From assembly GCA_965197005.1 (NCBI GenBank), contig OZ239982.1, positions 434,001 to 498,000 of the forward strand: a DNA stretch of 64,000 nt, read 5' to 3'. This DNA comes from G965197005 sp965197005. Its GTDB lineage: Bacteria; Pseudomonadota; Gammaproteobacteria; Pseudomonadales; Oceanobacteraceae. The translations under genes were made by a program, and so were the position numbers. The notes below the pieces were generated by a model. It did no database searches and was not told the DNA's origin. It worked only from the letters and a program-made list of their open reading frames with translations. Below are positions 44,256-53,107 of this stretch, in pieces (the first letter of the stretch is position 1; every line of letters starts with the position of its first letter).

Positions 44256-44864
44256 TTATTTAGCAGCCTGATATTGCTCGCTGACATAATCCCAATTTAC
44301 CACTGCCCACCAAGCATTAACATAGTCTGGGCGTTTATTTTGATAATTCAAATAATAAGCATGTTCCCATACATCACAGCCTAAAAGTGGCTTACCCTGT
44401 GCTGGTGCAGTATCCATTAAAGGATTATCTTGATTGGCAGTTGATGTGACTTGCAGTTGACCTTGTGAGTTAACGATTAACCATGCAAAGCCTGAACCAA
44501 ATTGATTAAGGGCGGCATTGGTAAACTCTTCTTTGAATTTAGCAAATGAGCCAAAACTGTTATCTATGGCGGCTTTTAGTTCGCCAGTTGGTTCACCACC
44601 ACCATTAGGTGACATACAGTTCCAGTACACAATATGGTTGTAGTAACCACCACCATTATTACGCACCGCAGGACTTTGGCTTGATACATTAGCAAAAATC
44701 TCTGTTAATGCTGTGTTTTCAAGCTCGCTACCTTTGATGGCGGCGGTAAACTTATCATAATAAGCCTGATGATGTTTGCCATGATGAATACGCATGGTTG
44801 CCTCATCAATAGTAGGCTCTAATGCATTGTAGTCGTAGGGTAGTTCAGGGAATTGATGAATCAT
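44256..44864 (-). CDS. Superoxide dismutase, Fe/Mn family
   Basis: The 202-residue enzyme has the metal ligands: His in MRIHHGKHHQ, His in GYYNHIVYW, and Asp and His in GCDVWEHAYYL. It combines a glycine-rich pre-helix (NNGGGYYNH) with a C-domain glutamine in STANQDNP. That layout is usual for manganese or cambialistic enzymes, unlike classical E. coli-type iron SodB. So I do not assign sodA or sodB firmly. A Fur-like site lies upstream. Confidence 0.95.
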   Translation of the reverse strand: MIHQFPELPYDYNALEPTIDEATMRIHHGKHHQAYYDKFTAAIKGSELENTALTEIFANVSSQSPAVRNNGGGYYNHIVYWNCMSPNGGGEPTGELKAAIDNSFGSFAKFKEEFTNAALNQFGSGFAWLIVNSQGQLQVTSTANQDNPLMDTAPAQGKPLLGCDVWEHAYYLNYQNKRPDYVNAWWAVVNWDYVSEQYQAAK

Positions 44865-44886
44865 AAAAAATACCTTTCTTAGCTAG

Positions 44887-44910
44887 TTGATAACAATAAC
44901 AATTATTAAT
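44887..44910 (-). promoter_or_regulatory. Possible Fur box upstream of the superoxide dismutase gene
   Basis: Tandem hexamers GATAAC-AATAAC-AATTAT (44889-44906 region) resemble three GATAAT units of a Fur box. A separate inverted repeat TTAGGTT-AAGA-AACCTAA (44924-44941) lies further up. Both are in the 250-bp gap before the dismutase gene. Iron control is an inference. Confidence 0.4.
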
Positions 44911-45057
44911 AAAAATAAATTGTTTAGGTTAAGAAACCTAAGATTAAGCTACTGAAGTTAGATGAGCAAGTTTTATGCTCAAAAATTATTTTTTGCAGTC
45001 AGTAAGTTGGATTGGTCAAATTTTGCTAATTTAATGTGAAACAATTTGCTAAGTTTA

Positions 45058-45086
45058 TTGAATTTTAATCCGCATTAGGCTAATAT
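45058..45086 (+). promoter_or_regulatory. Sigma-70-type promoter for tpiA-secG
   Basis: TTGAAT (45058-45063) and TAATAT (45081-45086) are separated by exactly 17 bp. The start of transcription would be about 20 bp before the tpiA ATG. Confidence 0.55.
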
Positions 45087-45113
45087 CTGCGCTCTTTAAA
45101 TTTGGGGTGTTGT

Positions 45114-45872
45114 ATGCGCCAGTCTATCGTTGCAGCAAATTGGAAAATGAACGCAAGTTTAACTGCTTTGCAGCCGTGGCTTAAAGAGGTTCAGGTGCAG
45201 GCTGAGCAGGCTAAAAATACAGCAGAGGTATTGCTATTACCACCTTTTCCCTATTTATATCCTGCTATGCAATTACTTGGTGCTAAATCAAGTTTATTAT
45301 TAGGCGGGCAAAACTGTAGCAATCAATTGACAGGTGCATTTACTGGTGAAGTGTCTGCAACTATGTTGCTTGATGTTGGTGCAAGTTATGTGCTGGTAGG
45401 GCACTCTGAGCGGCGAGAGCTCTATGCAGAAAGTGATACATTGGTATTGCAAAAGGTACAGCAGGTCTTATCCCAAGGTTTGAATGTCATTGTTTGTGTA
45501 GGCGAAAGCGCACAGCAACGAGAGCAAAACCAGCAACAGGCTGTTTTAGATAAGCAATTGTCGCTTTTGCTACAACACTTAAATGAGCAGGACTGGCAGC
45601 GTGTTGTCATTGCTTATGAGCCAATTTGGGCAATAGGCAGTGGCGTGAGTGCTAGTTGCGAGCAGGCGCAAGCTATACATGCGTATATTCGCAAAAAGCT
45701 AAAGCAATCATCTTTAGTGGTTAGTGAAAATGTAAGAATTATTTATGGGGGCAGTGTCAATGCTGATAATGCCCAGAGTTTGTTTGCTCAAGCAGATATT
45801 GATGGTGCTTTAGTTGGTGGCGCATCTTTGCAGGCAGACAGTTTTATACAAATTTGTCAATTAGCAGGTTAA
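45114..45872 (+). CDS. tpiA: Triosephosphate isomerase
   Basis: TpiA interconverts dihydroxyacetone phosphate and glyceraldehyde-3-phosphate. The ATG at 45114 gives 252 residues starting MRQSIVAANWKMNAS, with the catalytic Lys in NWKMN. His lies in VGHSERRE and Glu in AYEPIWAIGSG. secG starts two bases after the stop. Confidence 0.97.
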   Translation: MRQSIVAANWKMNASLTALQPWLKEVQVQAEQAKNTAEVLLLPPFPYLYPAMQLLGAKSSLLLGGQNCSNQLTGAFTGEVSATMLLDVGASYVLVGHSERRELYAESDTLVLQKVQQVLSQGLNVIVCVGESAQQREQNQQQAVLDKQLSLLLQHLNEQDWQRVVIAYEPIWAIGSGVSASCEQAQAIHAYIRKKLKQSSLVVSENVRIIYGGSVNADNAQSLFAQADIDGALVGGASLQADSFIQICQLAG

Positions 45873-45874
45873 TT

Positions 45875-46243
45875 ATGGATTCAATTATTATTATCGTACA
45901 TATTGTATTGGCGCTGGCAATAGTCGGTTTTGTTTTAATGCAGCAAGGTAAAGGTGCAGATGCAGGCGCTTCATTTGGTAGTGGTGCTTCGCAAACGGTA
46001 TTTGGTTCAAAGGGTTCAGGTAATTTTTTAAGTCGCACCACCAGCTTTTTAGTGGCAGGTTTTTTTGTAACCAGTTTATTGCTAGGTATGTATGCCAGCA
46101 ACCGAGCACAGCAAGCACAACAAATTGGTTTGCCAAGTGAAGAAGCAGTTAAACAGTTGCAGCAAGATACGCCAGTGGTCGATGAACAAGATAATGTACC
46201 TGCGGCAGAACAACCTAAGGTTGAAGAGGGCACTGCCCAGTAA
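45875..46243 (+). CDS. secG: Protein-export membrane protein SecG
   Basis: SecG is the small accessory subunit of the SecYEG translocon. The 122-residue protein has two membrane helices (about 3-22 and 53-72), with the conserved LMQQGKGADAGASFGSGAS between them. The acidic tail is long. The ATG at 45875, two bases after the tpiA stop, is preferred to an upstream in-frame start inside tpiA. Confidence 0.95.
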   Translation: MDSIIIIVHIVLALAIVGFVLMQQGKGADAGASFGSGASQTVFGSKGSGNFLSRTTSFLVAGFFVTSLLLGMYASNRAQQAQQIGLPSEEAVKQLQQDTPVVDEQDNVPAAEQPKVEEGTAQ

Positions 46244-46249
46244 AAATTT

Positions 46250-46335
46250 GCGGATGTGGTGGAATTGGTAGACACGCCATCTTGAGGGGGTGGTGGGCAT
46301 TGCTCGTGCGAGTTCAAGTCTCGCTATCCGCACCA
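46250..46335 (+). tRNA. tRNA-Leu (anticodon GAG)
   Basis: A full cloverleaf can be drawn: acceptor GCGGAUG with AUCCGC-A-CCA at the 3' end (CCA is encoded), D arm with GGUAGAC, and anticodon stem CCAUC/GGUGG with loop UUGAGGG, so the anticodon is GAG. The long variable arm GGGCAUUGCUCGUGC is typical of class II leucine tRNA, and the T arm contains GUUCAAGUC. It lies directly after secG, as in E. coli. Confidence 0.97.
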
Positions 46336-46460
46336 TTACTGAATTGAATTTGATGGTCTCGCTTTTTATAGCTAAACCTCGTATACTGGCAAAGAGAAGA
46401 GAGCTCTTTTTGCTAGGGCTTTTTATAACAGTGCTGTCGGTGTTAAGGCAGCAAAATAAG

Positions 46461-46486
46461 ACTGGGCCAATTGTGCCCAGTTTTTG
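46461..46486 (+). terminator. Intrinsic terminator between tRNA-Leu and rimP
   Basis: ACTGGGC (46461-46467) pairs with GCCCAGT (46475-46481), followed by TTTT. It separates the secG-tRNA unit from rimP-nusA-infB, though readthrough into that operon is common in relatives. Confidence 0.85.
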
Positions 46487-46512
46487 TTTCTACAGAAACA
46501 AGAGAGGTTTTT

Positions 46513-46974
46513 TTGGCAATTCAAGATGAACTTACCAGTTTGCTTGCACCTGTAGTTGAATCTATGGGTTTGGTGTTTTGGGGTTTAGAATTTAGCTCCC
46601 AAGGTCGCCACAGTCGGTTGCGGATTTATATTGATCACGCAGAGGGCATCAATGTGGATCAATGTGCAGAGGTAAGTCGGCAAATAAGTAGTGTGTTAGA
46701 TGTAGAAGACCCAATTACCCAAGAATACACCTTAGAGGTGTCTTCTCCAGGTATGGATAGACCCTTGTTTACTTTAGCGCAGTTTGCTGCTTATCAAGGG
46801 CATATAGTACAAGTAAGATTGCATCAGGCATTTTCAGGTAAACGAAAATATAAAGGTTTAATTAAAGGTGTGGAAGCGGATGAAGTGGTTATGGTTGTTG
46901 ATGACTATGAACTGTTACTTCCCATAGAAATAATAGATAAAGCCCAAGTGGTTCCCCAATTTGACACTAAGTAA
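46513..46974 (+). CDS. rimP: Ribosome maturation factor RimP
   Basis: RimP helps assemble the 30S subunit. The start is taken as TTG at 46513, because GAGAGG lies at 46502-46507 and the resulting 153 residues match the family (E. coli has 150). A GTG 14 codons upstream lies in the terminator. Signatures are LAPVVESMGLVFWGLEF, LRIYIDH and YTLEVSSPGMDRPL. Confidence 0.92.
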   Translation: MAIQDELTSLLAPVVESMGLVFWGLEFSSQGRHSRLRIYIDHAEGINVDQCAEVSRQISSVLDVEDPITQEYTLEVSSPGMDRPLFTLAQFAAYQGHIVQVRLHQAFSGKRKYKGLIKGVEADEVVMVVDDYELLLPIEIIDKAQVVPQFDTK

Positions 46975-46991
46975 GACAGTGAGGATAAAAA

Positions 46992-48488
46992 GTGAGTAAA
47001 GAAATTCTATTGGTTGCAGAGGCCGTTTCTAATGAAAAAGGCGTCTCAAAAGAAGTCATTTTTGAAGCATTAGAAGAAGCACTGGCAAGTGCTGCTAAAA
47101 AACGTTTTGATGATGAAGAAGCCGTTATTAAAGTGACGATTGATCGCAAAACAGGTGAATATGAAACCCGTCGTCGTTGGTTAGTGGTCAGTAATGATGT
47201 TGTACCAGGTTTGGGTGATGAGCTGACGTTACAAGAGGCTGAAGAAATTAATAAAGATTTACAACCGGGCGATATCCATGAGGAAGTGATTGATAATCCT
47301 GATTTTGGACGTATTTCTGCACAGGGAGCAAAGCAGGTTATTGTACAAAAAGTGCGCGAGGCAGAGCGTGCACAAATGGTTGAGTTATACCGACATCGCC
47401 TAGATGAATTAATTAGTGGCTCGGTAAAAAAAGTAACCAAAGATAATTTGATCATAGATTTAGGCAATAATGCAGAAGGCGTATTGCCAAAAAATAATCT
47501 AATTGGGCGCGAAGTGATGCGTATGGGCGATAGAGTGAGAGCGGTACTGGTTGAGATTTGTCCAGAAAATCGTGGGCCACAACTGGTGTTTAGTCGCACC
47601 TCTTCAACCATGTTAGTTGAGCTATTTAAAATTGAAGTGCCTGAAATATCTGAAGAGGTCATAGAAATTAAAGCAGCCGCTCGTGATCCCGGTTCTCGTG
47701 CAAAAATCGCCGTAAAAACCAATGATAAGCGTATTGATCCTATTGGTGCTTGTGTGGGTATGCGAGGCACTAGAGTGCAGGCAGTCACAAATGAACTAGG
47801 TGGTAATGAACGTATTGATATTGTTTTGTGGGACGATAATCCAGCACAGCTCATTATTAATGCAATGGCACCTGCGGAAGTAGTTTCTATCATAATGGAC
47901 GAAGATACCCACAGTATGGACGTTGCGGTAGATGCAGATAATTTAGCTCAAGCCATCGGTCGAGGCGGACAAAATGTACGTTTGGCATCGGAGTTAACAG
48001 GTTGGGAAATCAACGTCATGACCGAACAAGATGCCGCCGAAAAGCATAACCAAGAATCGGCAAAATTTTTACAAGTATTTATGGATAAACTAGATGTTGA
48101 TGAAGATTTTGCTGAGCTATTGGTAGAAGAAGGATTTACTTCATTAGAAGAAATTGCCTACGTTCCTATTGAGGAAATGCTAGCGATTGAAGGTTTAGAT
48201 GAAGAAATTGTTGAAGAGTTAAGAAATCGAGCCAAAGATGTATTGTTAACTCAAGCCATCGCTACCGAAGAACAACTAGGAGACGCTGAGCCTGCGGAAG
48301 ATTTATTGGCAATGGAAGGCATGAGTAAACATTTGGCACTCACACTTGCCAGCAAAGGAGTCATTACACAAGAAGACTTAGCAGAACAAGCAGTAGATGA
48401 TTTATTAGAAATATTAGATATAACAGAAGACCAGGCGGCAGAATTAATTATGACTGCACGTCGCCCTTGGTTTGAGGCTGAGCAGTAG
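46992..48488 (+). CDS. nusA: Transcription termination/antitermination factor NusA
   Basis: NusA binds RNA polymerase and affects pausing and termination. The 498-residue protein starts with GTG after GAGGA. It has the N-terminal RNAP-binding domain, S1 (SGSVKKVTKDNLIIDLG), two KH domains (GACVGMRGTRVQAV and AIGRGGQNVRLAS) and two C-terminal acidic repeats. It is followed by infB, the usual order. Confidence 0.97.
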   Translation: MSKEILLVAEAVSNEKGVSKEVIFEALEEALASAAKKRFDDEEAVIKVTIDRKTGEYETRRRWLVVSNDVVPGLGDELTLQEAEEINKDLQPGDIHEEVIDNPDFGRISAQGAKQVIVQKVREAERAQMVELYRHRLDELISGSVKKVTKDNLIIDLGNNAEGVLPKNNLIGREVMRMGDRVRAVLVEICPENRGPQLVFSRTSSTMLVELFKIEVPEISEEVIEIKAAARDPGSRAKIAVKTNDKRIDPIGACVGMRGTRVQAVTNELGGNERIDIVLWDDNPAQLIINAMAPAEVVSIIMDEDTHSMDVAVDADNLAQAIGRGGQNVRLASELTGWEINVMTEQDAAEKHNQESAKFLQVFMDKLDVDEDFAELLVEEGFTSLEEIAYVPIEEMLAIEGLDEEIVEELRNRAKDVLLTQAIATEEQLGDAEPAEDLLAMEGMSKHLALTLASKGVITQEDLAEQAVDDLLEILDITEDQAAELIMTARRPWFEAEQ

Positions 48489-48512
48489 CCAACCAAGAGG
48501 AGAAATACCAAT

Positions 48513-51089
48513 ATGGCAGATGTAACCGTAAAAGAATTAGCTAAGGTAGTGGGTGCAGATACCGACAAACTATTAGCACAAATGAAAGAAGCTGGACTTA
48601 AACAAACCGCTGAAACAGATCCTGTTAATGATGATGAAAAGCAAAAATTACTTGCTTTTTTACAGTCAAGCCATGGGGACGCAAAAGCACCAACCAAAAA
48701 AATAACACTCAAGCGTAAACAGTCAACAGTGTTAAAATCAGGGCAAAGTGGCAAGAAAACCGTCACCCTTGAAGTGCGTAAAAAACGAACCTATGTGAAA
48801 CGTGATCCTGCAGAACTGTTAGCGCAAGAAAAAGCAGAACAAGCTGCGTTAGAGGCTCAAAAAGCTGCAGAACAAGCGGCCGCAGAGCAAGCCGCAGCAG
48901 AGAAAGCAGCAGCAGAGCAAGCAGCCGCTGAGCAAGCCTTGCAGGAAAAAGAGGCAGCACAAATAGCAGAGAAAAAAGCAGAAGAGCAGCCCTCTGTTAC
49001 TGATGTAGAGGCAACAGAAACAACAGCCGAAAAGCCTGCTAAAACAAAAAAAGCAAAAGTTGTTAAAGAGGCTGAAGAGTCAAAAGAACTGAGCCCTGAA
49101 GAAGTGCTACAACAGCGTGCAGAAGCTGAAGCAGCAGCGCAACGCCAAGAAGAAGGGCGTAAAAAAGGTAAGGCTGTTGAGAAAAAACGAGAACCTACTA
49201 AAAATCGTTTTGATGAAGGTAGTAATATCAGTAAGCGCAAGGGCAAATTAAAAGGCAAAGCAGCAAAAACCGCACGTTCTAATCAGCAACAAGCACAAAA
49301 TGAACATAGCTTTACTAAGCCTACCGCACCTGTTGTTAAAGAAATTAATCTACCAGAAGCCATTACTGTAGGCGAATTAGCTCAGCAAATGGCAGTTAAA
49401 GCTGGGGAAGTGGTGAAAACGTTGATGGGTATGGGCGTTATGGCAACCATAAACCAAGTTCTAGATCAGGACACAGCAACATTAGTAGTAGAAGAAATGG
49501 GGCATAAAGTATCTAAACTTATTTCAGCAAATGCCATGGAAGAGTCGATTACAGAATCGATTAATTATCAAGGTAGCCAAACAACTCGCGCACCAGTTGT
49601 GACTGTAATGGGGCATGTAGATCATGGTAAAACCTCATTGTTAGATTATATTCGTAAAAGCCGTGTGGTATCAGGCGAAGCGGGAGGCATCACGCAACAT
49701 ATTGGTGCTTATCATGTTAAAACACCACGAGGCATGCTTTCTTTCCTAGACACACCCGGACATGCTGCATTTACTGCTATGCGTGCTCGTGGAGCGCAAT
49801 GCACAGATGTGGTTATTTTAGTAGTGGCAGCCGATGATGGCGTTATGCCACAAACCGAAGAAGCCGTGCAACATGCTAAGGCAGGTAATGTGCCATTGGT
49901 CGTTGCTATTAATAAAATTGATAAAGAAAGTGCAGATCCAGATAGAGTAAAAAATGAACTGGCTCAGCGTGATGTTATTCCCGAAGACTGGGGTGGTGAT
50001 GTCCCATTTATTCCTGTCTCAGCACATACAGGAGAGGGCATTGATGAGCTGCTTGAAGCAGTCTTATTGCAATCTGAATTATTGGAATTAACGGCTCATT
50101 TTGAAGGTCCAGGACAGGGCGTTGTCGTCGAATCTCGATTAGACAAAGGGCGTGGTTCAGTTGCCACTTTATTAGTTCAAAATGGACAGCTCAATAAAGG
50201 CGATATGGTGCTTGCAGGTACATTTTTTGGGCGAGCAAGGGCACTTTTAGATGAAAATGGCAAACAAATTAAATCCGCAGGGCCTTCTATTCCCGTTGAA
50301 ATTTTAGGTTTAAATGGTACGCCCGATGCGGGAGACAGCTTTATGGTGGTTGAAAACGATAAAAAAGCTCGTGAAGTGGCAGAATATCGTGAAGCTCGTT
50401 TAAAAGAACAGCAACATCAAAAACAGCAAGCGGCCAAGTTAGATGCGCTATTTAATAACATGGCCACAGGCGAGGTTCGTACCCTAAATGTCGTCTTGAA
50501 AACAGATGTAAGAGGCTCTTTAGAAGCCATTGTTGGCGCATTACAAAAACTCTCTACCGACGAAGTTAAGGTGCAGGTTGTTTCCTCTGGAGTAGGTGGT
50601 ATTACAGAAACAGATGCCACCCTTGCCGTAGCATCACAAGCGGTCGTATTCGGTTTTAATGTGCGTGCAGATAATGCCGCCAAGCAAGTGGTCGAGCAAA
50701 GTGAAATAGATATGCGCTATTACAGCGTAATTTATGACTTAATTGATGACATCAAACAAGCAATGGCAGGACTATTAGCCCCTGAATTGCGTGAAGAAAT
50801 TGTCGGTGTTGCCGAAGTGCGTGATGTCTTCCGTTCGCCTAAGTTTGGTTTAATTGCAGGCTGCATGGTGATTGAAGGTAGTGTTTATCGGAATAAGAAA
50901 ATTCGAGTTTTACGTGATAACGTGGTTATCTATGAGGGCGAGCTGGAATCATTGCGTCGCTTTAAAGATGATGTGCAAGAAGTCAGACAAAATATGGAAT
51001 GCGGCATAGGGGTAAAAAATTACCAAGATGTAAAAGCAGGAGATCATATCGAAGTCTTTGATGTTACTGAAATTGCACGCACACTGTAG
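48513..51089 (+). CDS. infB: Translation initiation factor IF-2
   Basis: IF-2 brings initiator tRNA to the 30S subunit and drives subunit joining. The 858-residue protein has an N-terminal region with an Ala/Glu-rich repeat stretch (about residues 110-150, units like AAAEQ). The GTPase domain carries VTVMGHVDHGKTSLLD, DTPGHAAF and NKID, and C-terminal domains follow. Length is normal. Confidence 0.98.
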   Translation: MADVTVKELAKVVGADTDKLLAQMKEAGLKQTAETDPVNDDEKQKLLAFLQSSHGDAKAPTKKITLKRKQSTVLKSGQSGKKTVTLEVRKKRTYVKRDPAELLAQEKAEQAALEAQKAAEQAAAEQAAAEKAAAEQAAAEQALQEKEAAQIAEKKAEEQPSVTDVEATETTAEKPAKTKKAKVVKEAEESKELSPEEVLQQRAEAEAAAQRQEEGRKKGKAVEKKREPTKNRFDEGSNISKRKGKLKGKAAKTARSNQQQAQNEHSFTKPTAPVVKEINLPEAITVGELAQQMAVKAGEVVKTLMGMGVMATINQVLDQDTATLVVEEMGHKVSKLISANAMEESITESINYQGSQTTRAPVVTVMGHVDHGKTSLLDYIRKSRVVSGEAGGITQHIGAYHVKTPRGMLSFLDTPGHAAFTAMRARGAQCTDVVILVVAADDGVMPQTEEAVQHAKAGNVPLVVAINKIDKESADPDRVKNELAQRDVIPEDWGGDVPFIPVSAHTGEGIDELLEAVLLQSELLELTAHFEGPGQGVVVESRLDKGRGSVATLLVQNGQLNKGDMVLAGTFFGRARALLDENGKQIKSAGPSIPVEILGLNGTPDAGDSFMVVENDKKAREVAEYREARLKEQQHQKQQAAKLDALFNNMATGEVRTLNVVLKTDVRGSLEAIVGALQKLSTDEVKVQVVSSGVGGITETDATLAVASQAVVFGFNVRADNAAKQVVEQSEIDMRYYSVIYDLIDDIKQAMAGLLAPELREEIVGVAEVRDVFRSPKFGLIAGCMVIEGSVYRNKKIRVLRDNVVIYEGELESLRRFKDDVQEVRQNMECGIGVKNYQDVKAGDHIEVFDVTEIARTL

Positions 51090-51123
51090 ATAACCAGAGT
51101 ACAAACAATAAACCACCAATAAC

Positions 51124-51153
51124 CCCTTTTATGGTTTTAATAAAAGGGTTTTT
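51124..51153 (+). terminator. Intrinsic terminator between infB and rbfA
   Basis: CCCTTTTAT (51124-51132) pairs with ATAAAAGGG (51140-51148) and is followed by five T residues. Its place inside the nusA-pnp operon suggests partial termination or processing. Confidence 0.8.
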
Positions 51154-51173
51154 AACTAGCAAATGAGAGCAAT

Positions 51174-51563
51174 ATGGGCAAAGAATTTAGCCGTACCTCA
51201 AGACTTGGTGAGCAAATTCAACGTGATTTAGCCAGCATTATTCAACTTGAAATGAAAGACCCACGCTTAGGTATGGTCACAATTAATCAGGTTAAATTAA
51301 GCAAAGATTTAAGTTACGCAGATATATACTTTACCGTGATGGGCGCAAAAGGCGAATCCGATAGCGACATTAGCCAACAAACTGAAACCCTATTAACAGA
51401 AGCGGCAGGATTTTTACGCTCACGCCTAGCAAAAGGTGTATCAGCACGTACCACTCCATTATTGCGCTTTCATTATGATGTGAGTATTAATCGAGGACGG
51501 TATTTAACCGACTTAATTCGTCAGGCACGCAGTGCTGATGAGTCTCGTCAGCATAACGATTAA
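51174..51563 (+). CDS. rbfA: Ribosome-binding factor A
   Basis: RbfA aids late 30S maturation. The 129-residue protein has the family start SRTSRLGEQIQRDLASIIQLEMKDPRLG-like pattern (here split by conserved residues) and FHYDVSINRG. It is followed by truB. Confidence 0.95.
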   Translation: MGKEFSRTSRLGEQIQRDLASIIQLEMKDPRLGMVTINQVKLSKDLSYADIYFTVMGAKGESDSDISQQTETLLTEAAGFLRSRLAKGVSARTTPLLRFHYDVSINRGRYLTDLIRQARSADESRQHND

Positions 51564-51580
51564 ACAACTTGAATTTAAAT

Positions 51581-52531
51581 ATGGCAAATAAACCCCCAAA
51601 GCGCAAAGTAAATGGACTGTTATTATTAAATAAAGCCAAAGGTTTAAGCTCAAATCAAGCATTACAACAGGTAAAGCGGCTATACCAAGCACAAAAAGCA
51701 GGACACACAGGCGCACTAGATCCATTGGCTCAGGGTATGCTACCTATTTGTTTAGGAGAAGCGACTAAGTTTTCTCAATACATGCTCAACGCCAATAAAA
51801 CCTATATAACCACCGCCACCTTAGGCGAGATAAGAAGCACAGGAGATAAAGAAGGTGATGTGCTAGCCACCCAAGCAGTGCCCGATTTGACGCAACAAAA
51901 TATAGAACAGGTTTTAGCACAGTTTCGTGGTTGTATTGAGCAACTTCCTCCTCTTTTTTCAGCACTTAAATTAAATGGACGACCATTATACGAGCTTGCC
52001 AGAGCAGGTATCTCTTCTCAAGAAGCAAAAAAAATAGCTGAACAAAAACGCCGTCAAGTTGAAATCTTTGAATTACAATTATTAAGTTATAAAAAGCCAG
52101 AATTACAACTTAAAGTACGCTGCTCTAAAGGAACATACATTCGTACTTTGGTAGAAGATATTGGTCAAGCATTAGGTGTTGGTGCGTATGTAAGTGAGCT
52201 TGAACGCTTAGAAGTTGATCCCTTTTTAGCAAACCAAAGTATAGCAATAACAAGTCTTCAAGAGCTTGCTTTAGAAGGCTTAGAAGCGTTAGATAAACAA
52301 CTATTAAGCATCGAACACTGTCTTCCAAACTGTCCTGTTATTAAGCTAGATACAGAACAATGCAAAAAAATATTTAACGGACAAAGCGTAAATACTGGTT
52401 TTACAGCGCAAGCTCCAGTACAATTACGCGCCAAACTAAATTCAAGCTGGCATTTTATTGGTTTAGGGCGTATTGATGAGGCGGGTTATTTAAAAGCCCA
52501 GCGTCTAATTGATACCAGCGCATATCAGTAA
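51581..52531 (+). CDS. truB: tRNA pseudouridine-55 synthase TruB
   Basis: TruB makes pseudouridine-55 in the T loop of tRNAs. The catalytic aspartate lies in GHTGALDPLAQGMLPICLG. GRPLYELARAG and SKGTYIRTLVEDIG are conserved, and a C-terminal PUA-like part ends the protein. The ATG at 51581 gives 316 residues; a TTG four codons earlier is possible. No clear ribosome site is seen. Confidence 0.96.
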   Translation: MANKPPKRKVNGLLLLNKAKGLSSNQALQQVKRLYQAQKAGHTGALDPLAQGMLPICLGEATKFSQYMLNANKTYITTATLGEIRSTGDKEGDVLATQAVPDLTQQNIEQVLAQFRGCIEQLPPLFSALKLNGRPLYELARAGISSQEAKKIAEQKRRQVEIFELQLLSYKKPELQLKVRCSKGTYIRTLVEDIGQALGVGAYVSELERLEVDPFLANQSIAITSLQELALEGLEALDKQLLSIEHCLPNCPVIKLDTEQCKKIFNGQSVNTGFTAQAPVQLRAKLNSSWHFIGLGRIDEAGYLKAQRLIDTSAYQ

Positions 52532-52567
52532 ATAGCCACTGTGTTTGTTTGTAGATCAAAGATCTAA

Positions 52568-52628
52568 CATGCCACTTTAAATGTGCAAGGTGAGCATGCT
52601 TTTTAAATCCCGAAAGGGGGCACATTTA
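52568..52628 (+). promoter_or_regulatory. Predicted pseudoknot in the rpsO leader (S15 autoregulation)
   Basis: Hairpin CATGCCAC (52568-52575) with GTG-A-GCATG (52590-52598) encloses a loop in which TAAATGTG (52578-52585) is perfectly complementary to CACATTTA (52621-52628). That segment lies immediately before the AGGAG of rpsO, so the fold is an H-type pseudoknot. A small CCC-GAAA-GGG hairpin lies between. E. coli S15 represses itself through a leader pseudoknot; here the structure is predicted only. Confidence 0.55.
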
Positions 52629-52639
52629 GGAGAAATAAA

Positions 52640-52909
52640 ATGGCTTTATCAGCTACAGAAAAAGCGCAAGTTGTCAAAGATTATCAATTGGCAGAAGGCG
52701 ATACAGGTTCACCAGAAGTTCAAGTTGCTTTGCTGACTCATAATATTTTGAGTTTACAAAGTCACTTTAAAGAACACGGTAAAGATCACCACTCACGTCG
52801 TGGTTTAATTCGTATGGTTAATCAGCGTCGTAAATTGTTAGATTACTTAAAAGGTAAAGATACAAATCGCTACCTAGAACTAATCAAGCGTTTAGGTCTA
52901 CGTCGTTAG
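52640..52909 (+). CDS. rpsO: 30S ribosomal protein S15
   Basis: The 89-residue protein has the standard S15 sequence: DTGSPEVQVALLT, HSRRGLIRMVNQRRKLLDYL and the C-terminal RLGLRR. It binds the central domain of 16S rRNA. A good AGGAG precedes the ATG, and rpsO-pnp is the normal order. Confidence 0.98.
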   Translation: MALSATEKAQVVKDYQLAEGDTGSPEVQVALLTHNILSLQSHFKEHGKDHHSRRGLIRMVNQRRKLLDYLKGKDTNRYLELIKRLGLRR

Positions 52910-52920
52910 AACCATCGGTA

Positions 52921-52953
52921 ACAAAAGCCCATCAAGGGCTTTTGTTATTTTTA
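52921..52953 (+). terminator. Intrinsic terminator after rpsO
   Basis: ACAAAAGCCC (52921-52930) pairs perfectly with GGGCTTTTGT (52936-52945) and is followed by TATTTTT. It separates rpsO from pnp. Confidence 0.9.
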
Positions 52954-53021
52954 GATTTGATAATCCTATCTTGTTTACAACCTAGAAACTTTAAGCAATG
53001 GGTATTTATTATATTGGTGCT

Positions 53022-53057
53022 TCTAAAAAGACCGCCTAATAAGGCAGACTTTTTAGA
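53022..53057 (+). promoter_or_regulatory. Leader hairpin upstream of pnp (likely RNase III/PNPase control site)
   Basis: TCTAAAAAG (53022-53030) pairs with CTTTTTAGA (53049-53057), and GCCT (53034-53037) pairs with AGGC (53042-53045) inside. The hairpin lies about 50 bp before the pnp ATG. In E. coli such a leader hairpin is cut by RNase III and PNPase then degrades its own mRNA. rnc is also present in this window. Confidence 0.5.
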
Positions 53058-53107
53058 CGTGCCAACATACCCATCTATATTAATTAACATTTTCAAAGGA
53101 AATATTT

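Noticed and set aside
46967..47893. A 308-codon open frame antisense to nusA
   Set aside because: Serine/threonine-rich low-complexity translation opposite a clear nusA; no ribosome site or family match.
48857..49258. Alanine/cysteine-rich antisense frame over infB
   Set aside because: Product of the Ala/Glu repeat region of infB read backwards.
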